From Pseudomonadota bacterium (lineage in GTDB: Bacteria > Pseudomonadota > Alphaproteobacteria > Ferrovibrionales > Ferrovibrionaceae): a stretch of DNA of 13,641 nucleotides. The DNA lies in assembly GCA_021793055.1 (NCBI GenBank), contig JAJYTL010000053.1, positions 1 through 13,641 on the forward strand. Reading direction: 5' to 3'. Position 1 is the first letter of the stretch, and each line of letters starts with the position of its first letter. Position numbers and translations under genes: made by a program. The notes below the pieces were generated by a model. That model was not told the DNA's origin. It saw only the letters and a list, made by a program, of their open reading frames with translations, and searched no databases. This document shows, piece by piece, positions 8,152-13,641 of the stretch.

Positions 8152-9072
8152 ATGACCCATGCTCTTCCCGCCTCGATCGACGCCACCTCGGCGCTGCTCG
8201 AGGCTGGCGATTATCTCGCCGACCGGTCGCTGGCGACCACCCTCTTCCTCAGCCTCAAGATGCAACGACCGTTGTTCCTTGAGGGCGAGGCCGGCGTCGG
8301 CAAGACCGAGATCGCCAAGGTGCTCTCGACGTTGCTCGGCCGCCGTCTCGTGCGGCTGCAATGCTACGAAGGGCTCGACGTCGCGTCCGCCGTCTACGAA
8401 TGGAACTATGCTCGCCAGATGATCGAGATCCGCTTGGCCGAGGCGGAGGGCATCCAGGATCGCGCCCGCGTCGGCGAGGACGTCTTCTCGCCCAAGTTCC
8501 TCATCGAGCGGCCGCTCCTACAGGCCCTTCGCCTCTATGACGGCGAGCCGCCGGTGCTGCTGATCGACGAACTGGACCGCACCGACGAGCCGTTCGAGGC
8601 CTATCTGCTCGAAGTCCTTTCGGACTTCCAGATCACGATTCCGGAGATCGGCACGATCAAGGCGGCGAAACCGCCGATCGTCATCATCACCTCGAACCGG
8701 ACGCGGGAAATCCATGACGCGCTGAAGCGCCGCTGCCTCTATCACTGGGTCGATTACCCGGACGCCAAGCGCGAGCTTGCCATCCTGCAGCGCAAAGTGC
8801 CGAACGCGGATAAACGCTTGTCGCGCGAGATCGTCGGCTTCGTGCAGGAACTGCGCCGGGTCGAACTGTTCAAGCTTCCCGGCATCGCCGAGACCATCGA
8901 TTGGGCCCAGGCCTTGACCTATCTCAACACCCTCGCCCTCGATCCGGCGGTGGTGAACGACACCTTGGGTGTACTGCTCAAGTACCAGGACGATATCGCC
9001 CGCATCCAAGGCAGCGAGGCCGCTGCCATTCTCTCGAGAGTGCAGTCGGAACTCGCCGCCGCCGCGCCGTGA
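8152..9072 (+). CDS. coxD: CoxD-like MoxR AAA+ ATPase
   Basis: This 306-residue protein is a MoxR-family AAA+ ATPase. Walker A is GEAGVGKT (45-52), Walker B is PVLLIDELD (134-142), and ITSNRTREIHDALKRRC (179-195) holds sensor 1 and the arginine finger region. In form I CO dehydrogenase, CoxD is a membrane-associated chaperone that helps build the sulfurated Mo/Cu centre in apo-CoxL; here it probably helps sulfurate or remodel the Mo site, since the copper ligand is missing. The ATG at 8152 begins the family-like sequence; a GTG at 8089 would add 21 arginine-rich residues and lies near the terminator. The ribosome site is weak. The TGA overlaps the coxE GTG (GTGA), and MoxR-VWA pairs are usually coupled this way. 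Confidence 0.93.
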   Translation: MTHALPASIDATSALLEAGDYLADRSLATTLFLSLKMQRPLFLEGEAGVGKTEIAKVLSTLLGRRLVRLQCYEGLDVASAVYEWNYARQMIEIRLAEAEGIQDRARVGEDVFSPKFLIERPLLQALRLYDGEPPVLLIDELDRTDEPFEAYLLEVLSDFQITIPEIGTIKAAKPPIVIITSNRTREIHDALKRRCLYHWVDYPDAKRELAILQRKVPNADKRLSREIVGFVQELRRVELFKLPGIAETIDWAQALTYLNTLALDPAVVNDTLGVLLKYQDDIARIQGSEAAAILSRVQSELAAAAP

Positions 9073-10298
9073 CCGCGCCGAACGAGCCGGCGGCGGCCGA
9101 GGTCGGGCGCTTCGCCGACAACATCATGCATTTCGCCCGCGTGCTGCGGGTGGCGGGGCTGCCGATCGGCCCCGGCCAAGTGATCGAGGCGATTCCCGCG
9201 GTCGAGGTCGCGGGCATCCGCCGGCGCGACGATTTCTACTGGACTCTGCATTCGGTCTTCGTCAATCGGCGCAGCCAGCGCGAACTGTTCGACCAGGCCT
9301 TCCATATCTTCTGGCGCAACCCGAAGATCCTCGAGCGTACTCTCGGCATGATGCTGCCGAAGGTCGAGATCCCGCCGGACGAAGCCGCGACGCCGCCAAG
9401 CCGGCGGCTCGCCGAGGCGCTCTTTCCCGGTCTCGACAAATCCGAGTCGGAACGCGACAAGGAGCCGGAAGAGATCGAGGTCGATGCCGTCCTCACCTAT
9501 TCCGGCCGCGAGGTGCTGCAGCGGATGGACTTCGAGACCATGTCGGCGGCGGAGATTGCGGAGGCGAAGCTCGCCATCGCGCGCATGCGGGTGCCATTCC
9601 TCGAAGTTCCGACGCGCCGCTTCCACGCGGCGCCACATGGCCGACGCGTCGATATGCGGGCGACCTTGCGCTCCTCGCTGCGATCCGGCGGCGCGGTCAT
9701 CCAGCTGCGCCGGCGCGAACGCGTCACACGCCATCCGCCGCTCGTGATCCTCTGCGATATCTCCGGCTCGATGCGGCGCTATTCGCGCATGTTCCTCCAT
9801 TTCGTCCACGCCCTGACCAACGACCGCGACCGGGTTTATACGTTTCTTTTCGGCACGCGCCTGACCAACGTCACCCATTATCTCCGCTACCGCGATATCG
9901 ACCTGGCGCTGGCCAAGATCGGCGAAGCGGTGCCGGATTGGGCGGGCGGAACCCGCATCGGAACCATTCTCGAAAGCTTCAACCGCGAATGGTCGCGCCG
10001 AGTGTTGGGCCAAGGTGCCGTGGTCCTGTTCATCTCGGACGGGCTCGACCGCGATGCCGGCGCCGGCCTCGCGCGCGAGATGGAGCGGCTGCACAAATCC
10101 TGCCGCCGGCTGATTTGGCTCAACCCCTTGTTGCGTTGGGACGGGTTCGAACCTAAATCCCTTGGTGTTCGGGCGATTTTGCCCCATGTGGACGAATTCC
10201 GCCCGGTGCATAATCTGGAATCGCTGAACGCGTTGGCAGAGGCTCTGTCCGGGCCGGCGATACGCAGGCCCGAGAGCCATCAGGAGGCAGTCGCATGA
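9069..10298 (+). CDS. coxE: CoxE-like VWA-domain protein
   Basis: This 409-residue protein of the CoxE family carries a C-terminal von Willebrand A domain (about 224-395). The metal-ion-dependent adhesion site is intact: DISGS (230-234), T295 in AGGTRIG and D324 in SDG. The N-terminal half is mostly helical and charged, with KVEIPPDEA and an acidic stretch at about 125-140. CoxE works with the AAA+ ATPase CoxD; such MoxR-VWA pairs act as metal insertion or remodelling chaperones. I chose the GTG at 9069 because it overlaps the coxD stop by four bases (GTGA) and the protein matches the family from there; the open frame extends upstream to 8901 but is only a shadow of coxD. The stop overlaps the next start (ATGA). 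Confidence 0.92.
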   Translation: MTAPNEPAAAEVGRFADNIMHFARVLRVAGLPIGPGQVIEAIPAVEVAGIRRRDDFYWTLHSVFVNRRSQRELFDQAFHIFWRNPKILERTLGMMLPKVEIPPDEAATPPSRRLAEALFPGLDKSESERDKEPEEIEVDAVLTYSGREVLQRMDFETMSAAEIAEAKLAIARMRVPFLEVPTRRFHAAPHGRRVDMRATLRSSLRSGGAVIQLRRRERVTRHPPLVILCDISGSMRRYSRMFLHFVHALTNDRDRVYTFLFGTRLTNVTHYLRYRDIDLALAKIGEAVPDWAGGTRIGTILESFNREWSRRVLGQGAVVLFISDGLDRDAGAGLAREMERLHKSCRRLIWLNPLLRWDGFEPKSLGVRAILPHVDEFRPVHNLESLNALAEALSGPAIRRPESHQEAVA

Positions 10299-10645
10299 CG
10301 TCAACCGCAATCCAAGCCACGACGCAGATTTCCGACGCCGATATCCTCGCCCAGGCCAAAGCCTGGAAGGCGCAGGGCAAGGGCGTCGCCCTCGCCACCG
10401 TGGTGCAAACCTGGGGCTCGGCGCCGCGGCGCGAAGGCAGCCAGCTCGCGGTGGATGATTCCGGCGCTTTCGTCGGCTCGGTTTCCGGCGGCTGCATCGA
10501 AGGCGCGGTGATCCAGGAGGCCGTCGATGCCATCGCCGACGGCAAGCCGCGGGTTCTGGATTTCGGCGTCAGCAACAGCCAGGCCTGGGAGGTCGGCCTA
10601 GCCTGCGGCGGCAAGATCAAGATCTTCGTCGAGCGGCTGGATTGA
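10295..10645 (+). CDS. XdhC/CoxF family protein, N-terminal domain only
   Basis: These 116 residues match the first domain of XdhC/CoxF proteins, which bind finished molybdenum cofactor, present it for sulfuration and insert it into xanthine-dehydrogenase-type enzymes. Signatures are PRREGSQLAV (44-53), GSVSGGCIEG (61-70) and GLACGGKI (101-108), with C67 and C104 the two conserved cysteines likely to matter in cofactor handling. Full XdhC is 280-330 residues; the second domain is encoded by the next gene. The ATG overlaps the coxE stop (ATGA), and the ribosome site AGGAGG lies in the end of coxE (about 10282). The split is usual in cox-like clusters, and the ends are clean, so it is not a recent frameshift. 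Confidence 0.9.
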   Translation: MTSTAIQATTQISDADILAQAKAWKAQGKGVALATVVQTWGSAPRREGSQLAVDDSGAFVGSVSGGCIEGAVIQEAVDAIADGKPRVLDFGVSNSQAWEVGLACGGKIKIFVERLD

Positions 10646-10655
10646 GGACCGCCCG

Positions 10656-11354
10656 ATGCAGCAGGCCATTCTCGATCAATTGCTGAAGGACCGCGCCGAG
10701 AAGGTCCCGGTCGTGCTGGCGACCAACCTCAAGACCGGCGCGCAAACCCTTCTTTACCTTTACGGCAAGAAGGGAAGCGCCGGCTGGCCGCACGAGGTCG
10801 CCGAGGCCGCGCGGACGGCCCTTCGCCACGACCGCTCGACCACGATCGAGACCGCGGCGGGGCCGGTCTTCGTCAATGCCTTCAACCCGTCGCTCCGTCT
10901 CATTGCGGTCGGCGCGGTTCATATCACCCAGGTGCTCGCGCCGATGGCGGCGCTCGCGGGCTACGAGGTGACGGTCATCGATCCGCGCAGCGCCTTCGCC
11001 ACCGCCGCGCGCTTTGGCGGCTTCAGCTTGCGGAGCGACTGGCCCGACGAGGCGATGGCCGATTTGAAGCCCGACCTTCGCACCGCCATCGTGACCCTGA
11101 CGCACGACCCGAAACTCGACGACCCCGCGCTGGCCGCGGCGCTCCGCTCGGACGCGTTCTATATCGGCGCCCTCGGCTCCAAAAAGACTCATGCCGCCCG
11201 GCTCGAACGCTTGCGCGGGCTCGGCTTCAGCGATAACGAACTGGCCCGCATCCACGGGCCGATCGGGCTTTCGATCGGCGCCAAGTCGCCGGCGGAGATC
11301 GCCGTCTCGATCCTCGCCGAGGCAACCCGCGAGCTCCGGCAGGAGGCGGCATGA
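10656..11354 (+). CDS. XdhC/CoxF family protein, C-terminal Rossmann domain
   Basis: This 232-residue protein supplies the second XdhC domain. A glycine-loop region reads LIAVGAVHI (82-90) where many XdhC proteins have GAGHV, followed by VIDPR (107-111), TLTHDPKLDD (147-156), YIGALGSKKTHAAR (169-182) and HGPIGLSIGAKSPAEIAVSI (200-219). The domain binds a nucleotide-like ligand. The first 75 residues form a short N-terminal region (VVLATNLKTGAQ, then VFVNAF) found in the stand-alone form. The ATG at 10656 has GAGGA seven bases upstream and lies ten bases after the previous stop. The two XdhC parts probably act together on the CoxL homologue. The TGA overlaps the next ATG. Confidence 0.9.
   Translation: MQQAILDQLLKDRAEKVPVVLATNLKTGAQTLLYLYGKKGSAGWPHEVAEAARTALRHDRSTTIETAAGPVFVNAFNPSLRLIAVGAVHITQVLAPMAALAGYEVTVIDPRSAFATAARFGGFSLRSDWPDEAMADLKPDLRTAIVTLTHDPKLDDPALAAALRSDAFYIGALGSKKTHAARLERLRGLGFSDNELARIHGPIGLSIGAKSPAEIAVSILAEATRELRQEAA
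11341..11346 (+). promoter_or_regulatory. Ribosome binding site of the MocA-like fusion gene
   Basis: A perfect AGGAGG sits in the last codons of the XdhC C-terminal gene, four bases before the ATG at 11351. It fixes the start at the ATGA overlap and shows coupled translation. Confidence 0.6.
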
Positions 11355-12961
11355 TATTCGGCGCCCTCGCCGTCGACGAGGCCGAAGGCGCCCTGCTCGG
11401 GCACGGCCTTACCGTGGGTGGCCGCAAGCTCAAGAAGGGCCACCGCCTGAGCGCGGCAGACATCGACCTGCTGCGCGCCGCCGGGGTTCGATCAGTGACC
11501 GCCGCCCGCCTCGAATCCGGCGACGTGCCGGAGGATCGCGCGGCCGAGACCGTCGCCAAGGCCGCCGCCGGCCCGGGGGTCAAGGTGCAGGCGCCGTTTA
11601 CCGGCCGTTGCAACCTCTACGCCGAGCGCCGCGGCCTCGCTGTGGTAGATGGCCGGCGTGTCGATCGGTTGAACGCGCTCGACGAGGCGATCACGCTCGC
11701 CACCATCCCACCGTTCGAATTGGTCAGCCCCGGCCAAATGCTGGCCACGGTGAAGGTCATTCCTTTTGCCGCCGCCGCCGACGCGATTGAGCGCGCCGCG
11801 CGCATCGCCGCCGACGAAACGCCGCTGATCGAGGTCGCGGAATTCGTCCACCGCCGCGTCGGCTTAATCGTGACGCGGCTGCCCGAGACCAAGGACAGCG
11901 TGGTGGAGAAAACCGTCGCCGTGACCCGCCATCGCCTCGAAGCCTTGGGTAGCGAGCTCGCGGCCTCCGTGACCTGCGCCCACGACGCCGCGGCGCTTGC
12001 CGAACATATTCGCGCTTTCCACGAGCGGGCGCTCTCGCCGATCCTCGTCTTTGGCGCCTCGGCCATCGTCGATCGCCGCGACGTGATTCCCACGGCGATC
12101 GAATTGGCCGGCGGCGCGGTCGACCACTTCGGCATGCCGGTGGACCCAGGCAACCTTCTCCTCCTCGGCCATATTCGGCAGGTGCCGGTAGTCGGGCTTC
12201 CGGGCTGCGCGCGCTCGCCGAAGCCGAACGGCTTCGATTGGGTGCTGCGGCGCTTGCTCGCCGGCCTGCAGGTTCGCCGCGCCGAAATCGTCCACCTTGG
12301 CGTCGGCGGCCTTCTGATGGAGATTCCAAGCCGGCCGCAGCCGCGCGCCGGCAAGCCGGCCGCCTATCCGCGAGCGGCGCGAATCGCGGCCCTCGTTCTC
12401 GCCGCCGGGCGCTCGCGCCGCATGGGCCGCAACAAGCTCCTCGCGCCGGTTCAGGGTCAACCGATGGTGAGCCATGTGGTCGATGCGCTGCTTGCCTCCT
12501 CGGCGCGACCGATCGTCGTCGTCACCGGCCACGAGCCCGAAGCCCTTCGTGCCGCCCTCGAAGGCCGCGACGTCGTGTTCGCGCACAACCCGGACTACGC
12601 CGAAGGCCTGAGCACGTCGTTGAAGGCGGGCCTCGCGGCCCTGCCCGCGGGATGCGATGGTGCCCTCGTCTGCCTCGGCGACATGCCGAAGCTGCGTAGC
12701 CTTCATGTCGAGCGGCTGATCGCCGCCTTCAATCCGGCCGAGGGGCGCGCCATTTGCGTTCCGACCTTCTCCGGCGAACGGGGCAATCCGGTGCTTTGGG
12801 GCGCCGATTACTTCACGGAAATGCAGAGCGTGAAGGGCGATGCCGGCGCCAAGCACCTGATCGGCGCCTACGACGATCAAGTCTGCGAGGTCACGATGGA
12901 AGACGACGCGGTTTTGCGCGATATCGACACGCCGCAGGCCCTCGCCGATCTCGAGGCCTGA
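11351..12961 (+). CDS. Molybdopterin-binding domain fused to MocA-like nucleotidyltransferase
   Basis: This 536-residue two-domain protein makes or handles the dinucleotide form of the molybdenum cofactor. The N-terminal part (1-330) is MoeA/MoCF-like: RLSAADIDLLRAAGV (32-46), VTRLPET (174-180), LVFGASAIVDRRDVIP (232-247), a Gly-rich GGAVDHFGMPVDPG segment and GLPGCARSP (282-290). The C-terminal part (345-536) is an NTP-transferase: LAAGRSRRMGRNKLL (350-364), GDMP (443-446) and DIDTPQAL (524-531). LAAG, rather than the LAGG usual in MobA, favours a CTP-using MocA-type enzyme, matching the cytosine dinucleotide cofactor of CoxL relatives. The start is set by AGGAGG and the ATGA overlap. Three bases separate its stop from the next ATG. 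Preference for CTP is inferred. Confidence 0.88.
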   Translation: MIFGALAVDEAEGALLGHGLTVGGRKLKKGHRLSAADIDLLRAAGVRSVTAARLESGDVPEDRAAETVAKAAAGPGVKVQAPFTGRCNLYAERRGLAVVDGRRVDRLNALDEAITLATIPPFELVSPGQMLATVKVIPFAAAADAIERAARIAADETPLIEVAEFVHRRVGLIVTRLPETKDSVVEKTVAVTRHRLEALGSELAASVTCAHDAAALAEHIRAFHERALSPILVFGASAIVDRRDVIPTAIELAGGAVDHFGMPVDPGNLLLLGHIRQVPVVGLPGCARSPKPNGFDWVLRRLLAGLQVRRAEIVHLGVGGLLMEIPSRPQPRAGKPAAYPRAARIAALVLAAGRSRRMGRNKLLAPVQGQPMVSHVVDALLASSARPIVVVTGHEPEALRAALEGRDVVFAHNPDYAEGLSTSLKAGLAALPAGCDGALVCLGDMPKLRSLHVERLIAAFNPAEGRAICVPTFSGERGNPVLWGADYFTEMQSVKGDAGAKHLIGAYDDQVCEVTMEDDAVLRDIDTPQALADLEA

Positions 12962-12964
12962 GCC

Positions 12965-13641
12965 ATGGCCTTCGATCTCGCCGCGCTACGCGCCGACTTC
13001 CCGATCCTTGAGCTCAAAGTCCACGGCAAGCCGCTCCATTACCTCGACAACGCGGCGACGAGCCAGATTCCACGCACGGTTCTCGACGCCCTTAACCGCC
13101 ATGAGACGACTTCCCGCGCCAACATCCTTCGCAGCGTCCACTTCCTGGCGGAAGCCGCCACCGCGGCCTACGAGGGCGCGCGTGCCGCGCTTGCCGGCTA
13201 CGTCAACGCCTATGCGCCGGAGGAAGTGATCTTCACCTCGGGCTGCACCAGCGCGATCAATCTTGCCGCTCATAGCTTCGGCGCCCGCATGGTTCCCGGC
13301 GACGAAGTGGTGATCTCGCTCCTCGAGCACCACAGCAACATCGTGCCCTGGCAACTCCTTCGCGAGCGCCGCGGCATCGCGCTCAAGGTTCTGCCGGTCA
13401 CCGAGGAAGGCCGCATCGACCTCGGCGCGCTGGAACGCACGGTCACCCCGCGCTGCAAGCTGATCGCCCTGACCCATGTCTCCAACGTCACAGGGGCGGA
13501 AACCGACGTCGCGCCGGTGGTTGCCGCGGCACGCGCGGTCGGCGCCAAGGTGCTGCTCGACGGCGCGCAACGGGTGCCGCACGGGCGCCTCGACGTGCAG
13601 GCGCTTGGCATCGATTTCTACGCCTTCTCCGGCCACAAGAT
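12965..13641 (+). CDS. Cysteine-desulfurase-like class V aminotransferase fold protein (partial)
   Basis: This frame stays open to the window end and encodes the first 225 residues of a SufS/NifS-like PLP enzyme; members take sulfur from cysteine and pass it on as persulfide. Visible are LDNAATS (28-33), EHHSNIVPWQ (121-130) with the PLP-stacking His, THVSNVTG (170-177), LLDGAQ (197-202) with the PLP-nitrogen Asp 199, and FSGHK (221-225), where K225 is the Schiff-base lysine, the last full codon. The catalytic Cys would lie beyond the window. Two SufS motifs differ: the HRG before the conserved His reads LRS (55-57) and FTRGTTE reads FTSGCTS (91-96). The ATG at 12965 has GAGG upstream. Its place after XdhC and MocA-like genes suggests Mo-cofactor sulfuration, as for NifS4 of Rhodobacter capsulatus. 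Confidence 0.88.
   Translation, partial: MAFDLAALRADFPILELKVHGKPLHYLDNAATSQIPRTVLDALNRHETTSRANILRSVHFLAEAATAAYEGARAALAGYVNAYAPEEVIFTSGCTSAINLAAHSFGARMVPGDEVVISLLEHHSNIVPWQLLRERRGIALKVLPVTEEGRIDLGALERTVTPRCKLIALTHVSNVTGAETDVAPVVAAARAVGAKVLLDGAQRVPHGRLDVQALGIDFYAFSGHK

Noticed and set aside
8919..10310. A long minus-strand open frame opposite coxE
   Set aside because: It is the complement of a well-supported VWA gene with an intact MIDAS motif. The antisense product shows no recognisable domain.
10643..10656. Frameshift or pseudogene splitting XdhC
   Set aside because: Both halves have complete domain ends, and the second has its own GAGGA ribosome site and ATG. Split XdhC genes are usual in cox-like clusters.
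11864..12880. A minus-strand open frame opposite the MocA-like fusion gene
   Set aside because: It is a codon-bias shadow: there is no domain signature, and it lies inside a gene with firm nucleotidyltransferase motifs.

Overview
This is a high-GC bacterial chromosomal window that looks alphaproteobacterial. The main reasons are an NDUFS4-type complex I accessory protein (alphaproteobacteria and mitochondria), a GluQ-RS, and a cox-type molybdenum hydroxylase cluster arranged as in that class. I cannot name a genus. No insertion sequence, phage gene, CRISPR array or rRNA was seen.

Left part (1-3293), almost all on the minus strand. The first 123 bases are the tail of an unrecognised plus-strand gene. 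Reading leftward from about 2070 there are a hotdog thioesterase, tRNA-Pro(TGG), the NDUFS4-like gene, tRNA-Arg(TCT) and gluQRS. These are tightly spaced, so tRNAs and mRNAs may share transcripts. A second minus-strand unit (3293-2205) pairs a double cold-shock-domain protein with a DUF192 protein, behind a good sigma70-like promoter.

Right part (3530-13641), all on the plus strand. This is one molybdenum hydroxylase locus: coxG-like membrane SRPBCC protein, then coxS, coxL and coxM (FeS, Mo and FAD subunits), coxD (MoxR AAA+ ATPase), coxE (VWA protein), XdhC split into two genes, a fusion of a molybdopterin-binding domain with a MocA-like nucleotidyltransferase, and a cysteine-desulfurase-like gene cut by the window end at its PLP lysine. 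Many junctions overlap by a few bases. A strong intrinsic terminator between coxM and coxD probably separates abundant enzyme mRNA from scarce maturation mRNA.

The large subunit carries AYRGAGR rather than the copper-binding AYRCSFR loop, and the order is S-L-M. It is therefore a form II ('cox-like') enzyme, not a proven CO dehydrogenase, and its substrate is unknown. The locus is notable because structural subunits, cofactor nucleotide transfer, a probable sulfur source, XdhC chaperone halves, an AAA+/VWA pair and a membrane protein lie side by side, which makes a nearly self-contained pathway for building and placing one Mo enzyme. The coxG-coxS gap holds three 11-bp-phased direct repeats and a separate inverted repeat that may be regulatory.
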